Assembly: GCA_020724425.1 (NCBI GenBank)
Contig: DYGY01000003.1
Location: forward strand, 8,666 to 65,232
Length of the DNA stretch: 56,567 nt
Direction of reading: 5' to 3'
DNA from: Thermaerobacter marianensis
Lineage (GTDB): Bacteria; Bacillota; Sulfobacillia; DVGY01
A program made the position numbers and the translations under genes. Positions 43,579 through 52,477 of this stretch are shown here, in pieces (the stretch's first letter is position 1; every line of letters starts with the position of its first letter). A model generated the notes under the pieces. The model saw nothing but the letters and a program-made list of their open reading frames with translations, was not told where the DNA came from and made no database searches.

Positions 43579-43611
43579 AAAAAGCAACTCACCGAGAATC
43601 CGGTGAGTTGC
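43579..43611. terminator. Bidirectional terminator between recombinase-like gene and spoVT
   Basis: An 11-bp stem GCAACTCACCG/CGGTGAGTTGC with a 6-base loop; on the minus strand it is followed by TTTTT, on the plus strand by CCCTCCC. It serves spoVT best. Confidence 0.85.
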
Positions 43612-43616
43612 CCTCC

Positions 43617-44171
43617 CTACTCATCCATATGTCTAGCAAGGAACCCTGCTGCAGTTTCAGCAAGTTTTTCCTCTAAGTCCCCGACAGTTTCCTCACCTTC
43701 TCTGCTGGCAATAATGATAACACCAACCGGATCACCAGCAACCACTATCGGAATAATAACCTCTGAAGTAAACTGGCAGGTATCATAATCCCCAACCAGA
43801 GAACCCTCATGATTATGTTTGTCTCCCTTAAACCGATAAATCTGCCTACCGTCCATGGCCTTTAGAACAACAGGACCAAGATTCTTCTCCTTGTACTCTC
43901 TTTCTGGCACTCCCGCAACAGCAACAATTTCGTCACGATCACCCACCAGCACAATCTTCTGGCTTGCTTCATACAAGGACTCAGCAATGCCCTGAGCAAA
44001 CTCACCTAAATCAGCAATGGCTGAATACTTCTTAAGAATCACCTCACCATTACGCTCAACAAAGATTTCTAAGGGGTCACCATCCCTAATTTTCATTGTT
44101 CTCCTGATCTCAATAGGAATCACGATACGACCAAGATCATCAATACGACGTACGACTCCTGTTGCCTTCAT
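43617..44171 (-). CDS. spoVT: Stage V sporulation protein T (AbrB/SpoVT family regulator)
   Basis: Transcription factor of forespore development, 184 residues. Residues 1-50 are the swapped-hairpin AbrB DNA-binding domain (KATGVVRRIDDLGRIVIPIE and IRRTMKIRDGDPLEIF). Residues about 60-180 are a GAF-like domain (KIVLVGDRDEIVAVAGVP, EVIIPIVVAGDPVGVIII). Two-domain architecture and length fit SpoVT rather than AbrB. ATG 44171 lies behind AGGGGTG. A sigmaG-like promoter lies upstream, as expected. Its presence indicates a spore-former. Confidence 0.94.
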   Translation of the reverse strand: MKATGVVRRIDDLGRIVIPIEIRRTMKIRDGDPLEIFVERNGEVILKKYSAIADLGEFAQGIAESLYEASQKIVLVGDRDEIVAVAGVPEREYKEKNLGPVVLKAMDGRQIYRFKGDKHNHEGSLVGDYDTCQFTSEVIIPIVVAGDPVGVIIIASREGEETVGDLEEKLAETAAGFLARHMDE

Positions 44172-44202
44172 CTTTTTCACCCCTAGCTCAATCTGTCGCT
44201 GT

Positions 44203-44231
44203 TAGTATTTGTGTAATAGCGAAATTTATGC
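44203..44231 (-). promoter_or_regulatory. SigmaG-like promoter of spoVT
   Basis: On the minus strand GCATA is followed after 17 bases by AATACTA, close to the forespore consensus (gnATA / CATACTA). It lies about 30 bases upstream of the spoVT start. The match is imperfect. Confidence 0.4.
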
Positions 44232-44398
44232 ATAACAAAAAGACAGCCGGGGCTGATGAGCCTATCACCTATTCATTGAAAAACATGGTCAATTTAGACC
44301 TAAATTACCCACAACCTAACAAGCATGGCTTTAAAAGAAGTCGCTAAGAAACCCTTAATTGAAATGAACCTGAGAAAGAAAGTAGATTTAATACATTC

Positions 44399-44565
44399 AA
44401 TGACAATTCTATACTCAAGATTAGAGAGCTTACAGAAGGATTAACTGAATAATTAGAGATAACCGGCATGAGAGATATTACTGCTCATAAGTATCAAACC
44501 CTAAAAATGGAGACGTATGGGTTACTGTACAAGGCGACACTCCAAAACTAAAGACATAACTGAAG
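44399..44565 (+). pseudogene. HepT/DUF86-type HEPN toxin remnant
   Basis: The plus strand reads ILKIRELTEGLTE, a TAA at 44450, then LEITGMRDITAHKYQTLKME and, after a frame change, DVWVTVQGDTPKLK with a further stop. The segment GMRDITAH contains the RxxxxH active-site motif of HepT/HEPN ribonuclease toxins, and the following VW.TVQ..PKLK block is its usual neighbour. A stop and a frameshift make it non-functional. No intact MntA antitoxin is nearby. The rest of 44181-44636 has nothing else I can support apart from the spoVT promoter and hairpins. Confidence 0.72.
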
Positions 44566-44569
44566 AAAT

Positions 44570-44590
44570 CCCGCCACTATAAGTGGCGGG
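44570..44590. terminator. Perfect 9-bp hairpin after the HepT remnant
   Basis: CCCGCCACT and AGTGGCGGG are separated by three bases. There is no T tract on either side, so it may be an old terminator or a stabilising hairpin. Confidence 0.5.
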
Positions 44591-44636
44591 AAGGTCAAAT
44601 ACAGTTTTGGCAGTGTGAAGACAGCCATTTTGCTGC

Positions 44637-44909
44637 CTAAAGACTCTTAAGATAATTCCTTACTAATTCTTCTAAGACTTCATCTCTTTCTAATTTCCTT
44701 ACCAGAGCCCTAGCATTCCTGTGAGCCGTAATATATGCAGGCTCACCAGTCAAAAGATAATGAGCAATTTGTCTGACTGGATCATAACCCTTCTCCTGCA
44801 AAGCCAGATAAATCTCCCTAATTATCTCCTTTGCCTCCGGTTCAACTCCCCCATCAACAGCCCTTTGAATTGCTCTAGTCTTATCATCTGGGGTTACCAT
44901 GGTCATCAT
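44637..44909 (-). CDS. IreB family (UPF0297-like) regulatory phosphoprotein
   Basis: About 90 residues. The core IREIYLALQEKGYDPVRQIA, YLLTGEPAYITAHRNARALV and RKLERDEVLEELVRNYL match the UPF0297/IreB family, small substrates of the PASTA kinase IreK that affect cephalosporin resistance in Enterococcus. The start is one of several ATGs at 44909, 44906 or 44900 behind AGGGGG; a longer frame to 44996 is unlikely. IreB genes usually lie between alaS and yrrK; this one is instead just downstream of a Spo0F-like receiver, so it may be a second copy. The His replacing the family's usual IPRH context (YITAH) also differs. Confidence 0.78.
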   Translation of the reverse strand: MMTMVTPDDKTRAIQRAVDGGVEPEAKEIIREIYLALQEKGYDPVRQIAHYLLTGEPAYITAHRNARALVRKLERDEVLEELVRNYLKSL

Positions 44910-45000
44910 GCCCCCTATATAACAATATACAATATCTTTCTTCATCAAATAGACAAATTCCTGCAAAGAAGAAGCCCTGACATATAGCCAGGGCACTTCT

Positions 45001-45387
45001 TCAAGCTGAACTCCTCGTTTGGCAAATACCCTTTAACAGATGGTCCACCTTTTCTCGCAACTCTCTGATATCAAAAGGTTTTTGCAAAAAATCCGTATCA
45101 GGTTGGTGCATAGCAACCTCAACCGGATCAGTATATGCGCTAATCATTAAAACTGGTATCTGTTTAATAGTTGGAATCTCCCGTATACGTTTAAGCACCT
45201 CTATACCCTTCATCCCTGGAAGAATCCAATCTAGAATAACAAGATCGACTGGTCGCTGTTCGTATATCTCAACAGCCTTGAACCCATCCCCGGCAGTCAA
45301 TACTTGGTAACCCAGCTCTTCAAGCGCAACGGTCAGTAGATAACGAATGTGTACCTCATCATCAACAACAAGAATCCTCTTTGGCAA
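45001..45387 (-). CDS. Stand-alone receiver-domain response regulator, Spo0F-like
   Basis: A 128-residue single receiver domain with no output domain. The phospho-acceptor pocket is complete: Asp9-Asp10, Asp53 in VILDWILPG, Ser83 and Lys103 in LQKPFDIREL. The LPGMKGIEVLKRI and KPFDI segments resemble Spo0F of the sporulation phosphorelay. Two perfect inverted Spo0A boxes lie about 84 bases upstream, similar to control of spo0F by Spo0A in Bacillus. A CheY-like or other role is possible, but context favours Spo0F-like. It starts with GTG or ATG near 45387. Confidence 0.82.
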   Translation of the reverse strand: MPKRILVVDDEVHIRYLLTVALEELGYQVLTAGDGFKAVEIYEQRPVDLVILDWILPGMKGIEVLKRIREIPTIKQIPVLMISAYTDPVEVAMHQPDTDFLQKPFDIRELREKVDHLLKGICQTRSSA

Positions 45388-45470
45388 CAGACTACCCCTT
45401 CCTCATTCTTCCTTCCGGTGATAACTTGCTGCCAATTAATACTCCGATACAAATCCTCTTTCCTGCCATT

Positions 45471-45496
45471 TGTCGAACGCTTTCCACGTTTCGACA
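45471..45496 (-). promoter_or_regulatory. Two inverted Spo0A boxes upstream of the Spo0F-like gene
   Basis: TGTCGAA at 45471-45477 and its exact complement TTCGACA at 45490-45496 are both perfect 0A boxes (TGNCGAA). A weaker copy, GACGACA (complement TGTCGTC), lies at 45519-45525. All are in the 154-base gap upstream of the receiver gene. Confidence 0.68.
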
Positions 45497-45525
45497 CAAT
45501 CTTAATATTCCTTAACGAGACGACA

Positions 45526-45540
45526 AATATCGTCGATATT
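45526..45540. promoter_or_regulatory. 15-base palindrome AATATCG-T-CGATATT
   Basis: Perfect 7-bp arms around one base, adjoining the EamA gene stop and close to the 0A boxes. It is too tight for a normal terminator and looks like a binding site; the binding protein is unknown. Confidence 0.45.
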
Positions 45541-45541
45541 C

Positions 45542-46459
45542 TTAATTTTGCTCCACTATCCGACAACTATGAATCCTATCCATGAGAACCCTGCCTTTGG
45601 TGGTAATATAGACCCCGGTGATTACCAGCAAACCTCCAACTAACTGTAACCAGCCAAACACTTCATTAAGGAAAACTACAGAGAAAAGCAAAGCTGAAAT
45701 AGGGACTATATTGATAAATACTGCTGCTCTACCAGCACCAATACTACGAACACCCTCATAATACCAAACAAACCCAAGCACAGTAACAAAGACAGCGAGA
45801 AACACAATCAAAGACCACTCTAACAAGCCCGCCTGCTTCATATAGCCAAACCCATCAACCATTAGCATGGTAGGCCAGAGAAAAAGACTACCCACAATAG
45901 CAGCCAAAGTGGTAGTTAACAAAGGACTATATTCCTCCATGACTTTCTTACCAACAATCGTATATATGGCCCAGCATAGAACCGCTCCAAAAAGAATACT
46001 TTGTTCAACCCTTAACCCAGTGAACATTCCGTTAAACATACCACCCTTAGTTAATACAAGCATCGCACCAAAAAATGAAATAGCTATCCCCATACCTTGC
46101 AGAATATTTAAACGTTCTTTTAAGACAATCACCGAAATTATAGCTACAACAATAGGGTTTAGAGCAACAACCAAAGCACTTTCACCAGCAGGATTTAACT
46201 GCACACCGTAAAAGAAAAAGATATTGTAGCCATAGATACCTGTTAGCCCCAAAACAACAAACTTAGACCAATCCCGTTTCCTTGGCCAACGCCATTCCCT
46301 TTTCCACAAGACAAACCCTAGCAAGAATAGAGATGCCAGCAAAAATCGAACAGAAGCTGAGGTTAGAGGAGGAATAGTATCAACCAAAACTTTAGCCGAG
46401 ACAAAAGAACCTCCCCAGAAAATCGTAGTCAGAATCAGACCTGTATATACCCTTGTCAT
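45542..46459 (-). CDS. EamA/DMT family transporter
   Basis: A ten-helix drug/metabolite transporter of 305 residues made of two EamA repeats: residues about 8-140 (FWGGSFVSAKVLVDTIPPLT, and PIVVAIISVIVLKERLNILQ) and 150-290 (the second GRAAVFINIVPISALLFSVV block with FLNEVFGWLQLVGGLLVITG). The substrate is unknown; relatives export amino acids, nucleosides or metabolites. It is not obviously linked to its neighbours. No terminator is visible downstream before the 0A-box region. Confidence 0.9.
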   Translation of the reverse strand: MTRVYTGLILTTIFWGGSFVSAKVLVDTIPPLTSASVRFLLASLFLLGFVLWKREWRWPRKRDWSKFVVLGLTGIYGYNIFFFYGVQLNPAGESALVVALNPIVVAIISVIVLKERLNILQGMGIAISFFGAMLVLTKGGMFNGMFTGLRVEQSILFGAVLCWAIYTIVGKKVMEEYSPLLTTTLAAIVGSLFLWPTMLMVDGFGYMKQAGLLEWSLIVFLAVFVTVLGFVWYYEGVRSIGAGRAAVFINIVPISALLFSVVFLNEVFGWLQLVGGLLVITGVYITTKGRVLMDRIHSCRIVEQN

Positions 46460-46516
46460 GCCCCTTCCCCCACTCCAGGATAAATTATCTCTAGAATATC
46501 AGGTTCATAAGGATAT

Positions 46517-46544
46517 AACAAGAGCCCGGCTTTTGCCAGGCTCT
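46517..46544 (-). terminator. Terminator after ftsH
   Basis: 10-bp stem AGAGCCTGGC/GCCGGGCTCT with an AAAA loop on the minus strand, followed by TGTTAT, 5 bases after the ftsH stop. Confidence 0.75.
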
Positions 46545-46549
46545 TCTCT

Positions 46550-48367
46550 TTAAGCTACACCATCAACTTTTTCTAGAATTGTATCTAGGTCCTTGCCTTC
46601 TAGCGACTCTTTTTCAATGAGCTGCTTAGCTATCTCATCTAAGGCTCCCCGATGCTCAATCAGCATATCCTTAACGATGTTATAGCTATTAGCAATTTGC
46701 TCACTAACCTCACGGTCAATCGCAGCAGCAACCTCTTCGCTGTAATCTCTTTCTCTTGCTATATCCCTACCCAAAAACGGGTTATCCTGCTTGCTACCAA
46801 AAGTTCTTGGTCCCAGCTTCTCAGACATACCAAACTCAGTAATCATCCTTCTAACAAGTTTGGTGGCCTTCTCCAAATCATCATGTGCTCCGGTGGAAAT
46901 CTCACCTAAGACTAACTCCTCAGCTGCACGACCACCTAAATAGGTTGCAATGCGATCGACTATTTCACCCTTGGTGACTAAATACCGATCTTCAATAGGT
47001 AGTTGCAATGTATAGCCAAGAGCAGATCCTCTAGGGATAATAGAAATCTTGTGTACTGGATCAGTATTCGGTAACAGATGACCTATCAAGGCATGACCTG
47101 CTTCATGATAAGCAATGGTTTGCTTTTCTTTCTCATTAATGGCCCTTGTCTTTTTCTCAGGACCACCTGTGAGAACCCTATCAATAGCGAGTTCAAACTC
47201 TTCCATACCGATAGTTCTCTTTTTCTGCCTTGCTGCTAGTAAAGCAGCCTCATTTACCAAATTCTCAATATCTGCACCGGTAAAACCGGGAGTCCTTCTA
47301 GCCAGAACACTCAAATCAACATTATCTTCTAAAGGCTTATTCTTGGAATGAACACGCAGAATTGCTTCCCTACCACCAAGATCAGGTTTGTCAATAACCA
47401 CCTGACGGTCAAACCTGCCCGGACGCAGCAATGCCGGATCCAGAACATCAGGTCTGTTAGTAGCTGCCATCAGAATAATTCCTTCATTAGTCCCAAAGCC
47501 ATCCATCTCAACCAACAGCTGATTCAATGTCTGTTCACGTTCATCATGACCACCACCATAGCCTGCTCCCCTTTGCCTACCAACCGCATCAATCTCATCA
47601 ATAAAGACTATACAGGGAGCATTCTTCTTGGCCTGATCAAACAAATCACGGACACGCGAAGCACCGACACCGACAAACATCTCAACAAAGTCAGAACCCG
47701 AGATATCAAAAAACGGTACACCTGCTTCACCAGCAACAGCTCGTGCTAGCAAAGTCTTACCAGTACCAGGAGCACCAAAGAGAAGAACACCTTTTGGAAT
47801 TCTTGCACCTAACTCTGCATATCTCTTAGGATGCTTCAAAAAGTCAACAACCTCTTCAAGTTCTTCCTTGACTTCATCAATACCAGCAACATCAGCAAAT
47901 GTTACCTTCTGTTTCTCATCCGCAGTATGCATGCGAGCTCGACTCTTACCAAACTGCATGACCTTGTTTCCAGACCCCTGGCTCTGTTGCATAAAAAACA
48001 AAAATACACCAATAATCAACAGAATCGGCAATAAAGTTGAAAGTAAAGAAACATACCAGGCAGGACCTGTATCCTGCTGCATTTCAACTTGCACACCTTG
48101 GGTCCTTAAAGTATGCCAGATGTCATTAGAATTTGAAGGTACCGTTGTCTGGAACTTAGTCCCATCCTTCAACTCCCCGCTAACCTGCGTATCACCCATA
48201 ACCTTTACACTAGCTATCTGCCTCTGATCTACATAATTAAGGAAAGTACTATAATAGATCTGATTCGGCTCGTTATACTGTAACTGCAGGTAATTGACAA
48301 GGGATATTGACAGAAGAAAAAGCAGCAAATAGAATGTTATGCTGCGGAACATCTTGGTTCCCTTCAT
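46550..48367 (-). CDS. ftsH: ATP-dependent zinc metalloprotease FtsH
   Basis: Membrane-anchored AAA+ protease of 605 residues. Two membrane helices (8-26 and 105-126) flank a small extracytoplasmic domain. Walker A is GAPGTGKT at 198-205, Walker [16 protein letters not shown], second region of homology [20 protein letters not shown], and the zinc motif HEAGH near 423. AGGAGGAG lies 7 bases before ATG 48367. In Bacillota ftsH usually sits beside hpt and tilS; here it stands alone. It degrades misfolded membrane proteins and is needed for sporulation in Bacillus. Confidence 0.97.
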   Translation of the reverse strand: MKGTKMFRSITFYLLLFLLSISLVNYLQLQYNEPNQIYYSTFLNYVDQRQIASVKVMGDTQVSGELKDGTKFQTTVPSNSNDIWHTLRTQGVQVEMQQDTGPAWYVSLLSTLLPILLIIGVFLFFMQQSQGSGNKVMQFGKSRARMHTADEKQKVTFADVAGIDEVKEELEEVVDFLKHPKRYAELGARIPKGVLLFGAPGTGKTLLARAVAGEAGVPFFDISGSDFVEMFVGVGASRVRDLFDQAKKNAPCIVFIDEIDAVGRQRGAGYGGGHDEREQTLNQLLVEMDGFGTNEGIILMAATNRPDVLDPALLRPGRFDRQVVIDKPDLGGREAILRVHSKNKPLEDNVDLSVLARRTPGFTGADIENLVNEAALLAARQKKRTIGMEEFELAIDRVLTGGPEKKTRAINEKEKQTIAYHEAGHALIGHLLPNTDPVHKISIIPRGSALGYTLQLPIEDRYLVTKGEIVDRIATYLGGRAAEELVLGEISTGAHDDLEKATKLVRRMITEFGMSEKLGPRTFGSKQDNPFLGRDIARERDYSEEVAAAIDREVSEQIANSYNIVKDMLIEHRGALDEIAKQLIEKESLEGKDLDTILEKVDGVA

Positions 48368-48572
48368 TAGGCTCCTCCTAACTTCATAATCATACTCTTC
48401 ATTATAACATAAAACTGCCCAATTTAGGGCTCTAGAAATTCTAACATACTTCTATCTAAAATACAATAAAACCAAAACCTTCTTTTGCCATAACAGTTTT
48501 CTGATGGATAGCAGGACAACCTCTTTGCTAACTAGAACTGATTAGGACAACAATTAAGGAGAGACAGAAGAA

Positions 48573-50051
48573 GTGAACAAACTAATCAATTTCTACCTCT
48601 CAAAACAGCTATATGCTGCAGCCCAAGAACAACTACTTGACTGGCACCACAATAGTCCAAATACATCCAAAGACTTTTATATGTCTGCAAACCTACTTGG
48701 AGAACTGAGTCTTTCCCTGCACCTTTATGATGATGCCAGGCAATATTTCCATATTCCCCTTAATAATTGTGAAGACAAAGCTGTAGAACTTGTCGCCACT
48801 ATCGGCATAGGCAGAATTCACCTTCTAACAGGGCAGACACTTAAGGCTAAGCAGCATAGTGATAGAGCCAGAGAACTAGCCAATAAATTGCCACTGGAAA
48901 AGGATTCCTTAAGCAAGCTCTATCTCTTGCAAGCCAACATAGCCATACAGCAACAACAATGGAAAACAGCATATAAATACTGTTCCTTAGCACTAAAATA
49001 TGCCTATCACCTTGGACACTTTGAAAGGATTGCTGAAGGTATGGTATGCCTATCAAGCATCTACATCAACAAAAACCAATACGTAAACGCCCAATCTGCG
49101 CTAGCTAGTGCAATACTCCTTGCTGCTAGAAGTAATAGGCTAGATATTCTTGCAGACTGCTATGCAGAGCTAGCTCGACTAGCATATAGCAAAGGAAACT
49201 ATAGCGAGGCAGTAAACTATGCTGACCGTGCTCTTAATGTTCAGCTTACAACACCATTAGAAATCAGAAAATCTACAATGGCTAAACTGACCCTTCTCTT
49301 TGCCCAGCTATACATCTATAGTGGCCATCGAAACTCAGCTATTAGATATCTTAATAAAGCTTCAATGTATTTTAGTGAAGTTAGTGATAGCCAAGGTTTA
49401 AACCAAACAGCCATTCTCTTTAACATTATCGAGAGTACACCATCAACCCCAAAAAGAGCTTTTGGAGACAGAGAAGAACTCAAACTAAGATACTTAACCT
49501 CACTCCTTGACATGATAGACATGCTTGAAAGAATAGATACCTGGAGAATAGGACATGCCCAAAGGGTAGCTCACTACGCCCTGATTATCTCTCAAGAACT
49601 CAAGCTAGATGATATATTACAAGATACTGTGGTCCATGCAGCTCTCTTACACGATGTTGGATTAATAGCAGTAACACCGTCAACACTTAATAAACCGGAT
49701 AGACTAACTTTCCCTGAAAGAGAACAGATAACCAGACATCCCGAAGTCGGTGAAGCCATGATCCAGTCATTTGTCCTAAATGAGGATATTCTAGATACCA
49801 TCCGCTATCATCACGAACATTTTGATGGTTCAGGATATCCATCTGCCTTAAAGGCAGATGAGATTCCCTTAACTTCAAGAATCATCAGTATTGCTGATAC
49901 CTATGATGCTCTTTTGAGCCCAAGACCATATCGTAAAGCTCTTAGCCATCAAGAAGCAATCAATACTCTTGAGTCTCTGATGGGTACAGCCCTAGATCCC
50001 CATCTAGTAAAAACCTTTATTAAATATCAAGAGCCCCCACAGAATCTGTAG
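48573..50051 (+). CDS. TPR-repeat protein with C-terminal HD-GYP domain
   Basis: A 492-residue cytoplasmic protein. Residues about 1-290 are helical TPR-like repeats (e.g. AYKYCSLALKYAYHLG and EAVNYADRALNVQ). Residues about 310-490 are an HD-GYP phosphodiesterase: IGHAQRVAHYA, LLHDVGLIAV, HHEHFDGSGYP, IADTYDAL. The core motif residues are intact, so it could hydrolyse cyclic di-GMP. No receiver or membrane sensor is present; the TPR part probably binds a protein or peptide, as in Rap/RRNPP-type sensors, but that is inference. The GTG start has AAGGAG about 12 bases upstream. It diverges from ftsH. Confidence 0.9.
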   Translation: MNKLINFYLSKQLYAAAQEQLLDWHHNSPNTSKDFYMSANLLGELSLSLHLYDDARQYFHIPLNNCEDKAVELVATIGIGRIHLLTGQTLKAKQHSDRARELANKLPLEKDSLSKLYLLQANIAIQQQQWKTAYKYCSLALKYAYHLGHFERIAEGMVCLSSIYINKNQYVNAQSALASAILLAARSNRLDILADCYAELARLAYSKGNYSEAVNYADRALNVQLTTPLEIRKSTMAKLTLLFAQLYIYSGHRNSAIRYLNKASMYFSEVSDSQGLNQTAILFNIIESTPSTPKRAFGDREELKLRYLTSLLDMIDMLERIDTWRIGHAQRVAHYALIISQELKLDDILQDTVVHAALLHDVGLIAVTPSTLNKPDRLTFPEREQITRHPEVGEAMIQSFVLNEDILDTIRYHHEHFDGSGYPSALKADEIPLTSRIISIADTYDALLSPRPYRKALSHQEAINTLESLMGTALDPHLVKTFIKYQEPPQNL

Positions 50052-50055
50052 GGGC
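50031..50055 (-). terminator. Terminator of narK overlapping the HD-GYP gene end
   Basis: On the minus strand CCCCTACAG/CTGTGGGGG with a 3-base loop (one G-T wobble), followed by CTCTTGATATTT. It lies 8 bases after the narK stop and inside the last codons of the convergent gene. Confidence 0.6.
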
Positions 50056-50062
50056 CCAAACT

Positions 50063-51217
50063 TCAAGCCCTCTCTTTACGTAACAGAACTATGTTAGTAA
50101 GAAAAGCACCAAGGGCATATAGAGCTAATAACCCAAAACCAAGGATATACGAGTCAAGATAGTCCTTGCTTAATCCCATAACCAGTGGTGGGAAGAAACC
50201 ACCTAACCCACCTGCAGCACCAACAATACCTGTGACAAGACCGGTATTCTCCGGGAAATACTGCGCAACCAGTTTAAATACCGCCCCATTACCTAGGCCA
50301 AGAAAGATGGCTAGAATAAAACTCAGGGTAGTTAAGGTCAATAAATCAAGCGGGAATAACAAAGCAATTGCAATACCCAGTGCCACAGCAAAAACAAAGT
50401 TCAGTATCTGTTTGCCACCATACTTGTCTGCTAGATAACCACCAACTGGTCGAGCAGCAGTAGCAATCAAACCAAAAGTTGCTGCACGCAAACCAGCATC
50501 AGCCTTAGTTAGCTCAAAAAGATCTATATATAACTTTGGCAGATACAAGGAAAAAGCCACAAACCCACCAAAAGTAAGGAAATAGAAGAAGCTTAAAATC
50601 CATACCATTCGCTCTTCCTTCATCACTTTAAGGTTCCCTGAAATGGACTTGGGTTTAGCAGCCCTTGGCTCCTTACCCGCCCAAATCCACATAACAACCG
50701 CCATAACTAACACTAAAGGTATCAGTGACCAGAAAATTTGACCAATTTCCATTCTTTCTGCTAACTTTGGTATACCAAAATTAGCTATAGAGATACCCAA
50801 ATTACCAAGACCAGCAATTCCCAAAACAAGACCCTGATTCTCAGGAGGAAACCACCTGGTGACATAAGCAATAGACACTGCGAAAGAAGTTCCGGCAAAA
50901 CCTAACCAAAAAGCCCAGAACAACAAACTACTAAAACTCTGGGATAATCCAAGGAACAATAGGGGAATGACCAGGAACAAAAACAAGAAGGTATAAACAA
51001 CCCTACCACCAAAACGATCTGTCAATAACCCCATTGGAATTCTTAAAATAGCTCCTAGAACAACCGGCGTGGCCAATAAAATACTTATCTGGGTATTAGA
51101 CAATTCATAAACCTGCTGTAATTGGCTGGCCAGGGGAGCCATAACTCCCCAGACCACAAACGCTGCTGCCATACCGACAGTTGCCAGAATTAATGCTCTA
51201 TTTTCAGCCTTAATCAT
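50063..51217 (-). CDS. narK: Nitrate/nitrite transporter NarK
   Basis: A twelve-helix major facilitator protein of 384 residues. The nitrate-transporter signatures are visible: GFAGTSFAVSIAYVTRWFP near 105-123 and GLGNGAVFKLVAQYFPENTG near 300-319, both carrying the family's conserved Arg/Lys and glycines. It resembles the NarK1/NarK2 single-unit type that exchanges nitrate for nitrite or couples to protons. It is the last gene of narGHJI-narK, 20 bases after narI. Confidence 0.93.
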   Translation of the reverse strand: MIKAENRALILATVGMAAAFVVWGVMAPLASQLQQVYELSNTQISILLATPVVLGAILRIPMGLLTDRFGGRVVYTFLFLFLVIPLLFLGLSQSFSSLLFWAFWLGFAGTSFAVSIAYVTRWFPPENQGLVLGIAGLGNLGISIANFGIPKLAERMEIGQIFWSLIPLVLVMAVVMWIWAGKEPRAAKPKSISGNLKVMKEERMVWILSFFYFLTFGGFVAFSLYLPKLYIDLFELTKADAGLRAATFGLIATAARPVGGYLADKYGGKQILNFVFAVALGIAIALLFPLDLLTLTTLSFILAIFLGLGNGAVFKLVAQYFPENTGLVTGIVGAAGGLGGFFPPLVMGLSKDYLDSYILGFGLLALYALGAFLTNIVLLRKERA

Positions 51218-51236
51218 TCAAATTACACCTCCAGGA

Positions 51237-51953
51237 CTAAGCAGCCTTCCTTAAATCAGTATGCCCCTTTTTTCGCCTACTACGATAGATAATGTAACTT
51301 CTTTGAAGATATTCATAGGGAACACTCCAGACATGCACAAGCCTAGTAAAAGGCCAAATACCGAGAATACCAAATGCAGCTAAGGTATGCAACTGACGAG
51401 AAATTGGTACTCCCTCCATTAAAGAAGCATCCGGTCTAAAGACTATCAAACCCCTTAACCATGGAGCTATAGTCTCACGATAGTCAGAACTTGCAGGTGA
51501 CAGAAAATTAAACGTCAGACTGTTATACACACCAAGACCAACCACAATCAAGAGCAGCCCGGCAATAACAAAGTCACTAATGCTGCTTGTCACTCTAACC
51601 CTCTTAACATTCACCCTGCGGAAAAGCAAGATTAATAAACCAGTTAGAGTAATAAGACCTGAAGTACCTCCAGCAAACATGGCAAACGTATGGTACAACT
51701 CATCAGAGATACCTAAAGCCGCAATCCACTCTTTAGGAACTAACAAACCTACCACATGACCACCAAAGACAAGCAATAGGCCATAGTGAAAGAGAATACT
51801 ACCCCACTTAAGTTTCTCTTTTTCCAAAAACTCACTAGATTTTGCTGTCCAGCCATATTGATCCGTATTGTATCTGTATATATGGCCAACCACAAATGTA
51901 GCCAACATCAAATACGGGAATATCACCCACCAGAATTGACTCCAAAAGTTCAT
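51237..51953 (-). CDS. narI: Respiratory nitrate reductase gamma subunit NarI
   Basis: Membrane cytochrome b subunit, about 238 residues with five helices. Heme-ligand histidines are visible in VVGHIYRYN near 22, FHYGLLLVFGGHVVG near 50-64 and ISRQLHTLAAFG near 185-196. It oxidises menaquinol and passes electrons to NarH. ATG 51953 follows GGGGGAGG and overlaps the narJ stop by four bases (ATGA). Confidence 0.95.
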   Translation of the reverse strand: MNFWSQFWWVIFPYLMLATFVVGHIYRYNTDQYGWTAKSSEFLEKEKLKWGSILFHYGLLLVFGGHVVGLLVPKEWIAALGISDELYHTFAMFAGGTSGLITLTGLLILLFRRVNVKRVRVTSSISDFVIAGLLLIVVGLGVYNSLTFNFLSPASSDYRETIAPWLRGLIVFRPDASLMEGVPISRQLHTLAAFGILGIWPFTRLVHVWSVPYEYLQRSYIIYRSRRKKGHTDLRKAA

Positions 51954-52477
51954 TGTAAACCTCCCCCTACCATAAGATCTATTGCTAGCAAACATGCTGA
52001 AAGCACAGAACTATAGGGACTACTCTGCTCTTGCAGTTTATCAGCCATACCCTGTATAGCCTGACGCCGCTCTCTTAAAACAGTCTCCAAAACACCATCG
52101 GGAGCTATGGAAGCAAACTCCAAAAATACCGGTAGGTAATCGGGTAGCTCATCAGTATCCATCTCTAGACCAGTTTCTGAATAGAGTTCCTTAAGGGATA
52201 ATAATGCTGCTCCCCTCTCTCTTTGTTCAGAATAACTGGCATAAGTCAAATACAAGCTACCCTCACCACTAAAATCAAAGGTGTTCACATACTGTTCAAT
52301 CAACTGATCTAATTCATTGCCTTTGAGATAATCTAAGAAAGCCCGCAAGTGACTCCTTATATCCTCATCTTCAAGTCCTTCTACCACAGTCTGTAACTCT
52401 AAAAGGTCTAACCATTCCGAATCAGGATACAATAACAAGAGAGAAGTAAGTCGGAATACCCTCCTACTTTCATTCAT
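51950..52477 (-). CDS. narJ: Nitrate reductase assembly chaperone NarJ
   Basis: A 175-residue helical chaperone of the TorD/NarJ group that helps insert the molybdenum cofactor and an iron-sulfur cluster into NarG. Characteristic segments are FRLTSLLLLYPDSEW near 8-22, EQYVNTFDFSGEGSLYLTY near 58-76 and LPDYLPVFLEF near 105-115. It is not a subunit of the mature enzyme. Its start overlaps narH by eight bases. Confidence 0.93.
   Translation of the reverse strand: MNESRRVFRLTSLLLLYPDSEWLDLLELQTVVEGLEDEDIRSHLRAFLDYLKGNELDQLIEQYVNTFDFSGEGSLYLTYASYSEQRERGAALLSLKELYSETGLEMDTDELPDYLPVFLEFASIAPDGVLETVLRERRQAIQGMADKLQEQSSPYSSVLSACLLAIDLMVGGGLQ

Noticed and set aside
44162-44347. Plus-strand ORF of 61 codons over the spoVT start
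   Set aside because: Overlaps spoVT antisense and its promoter; no coding signature.
45388-45470. SigmaH-like -35 (AGAGGATTT) before the Spo0F-like gene
   Set aside because: The -35 fits the consensus, but no GAAT-type -10 lies at the right distance, so I did not annotate a promoter.
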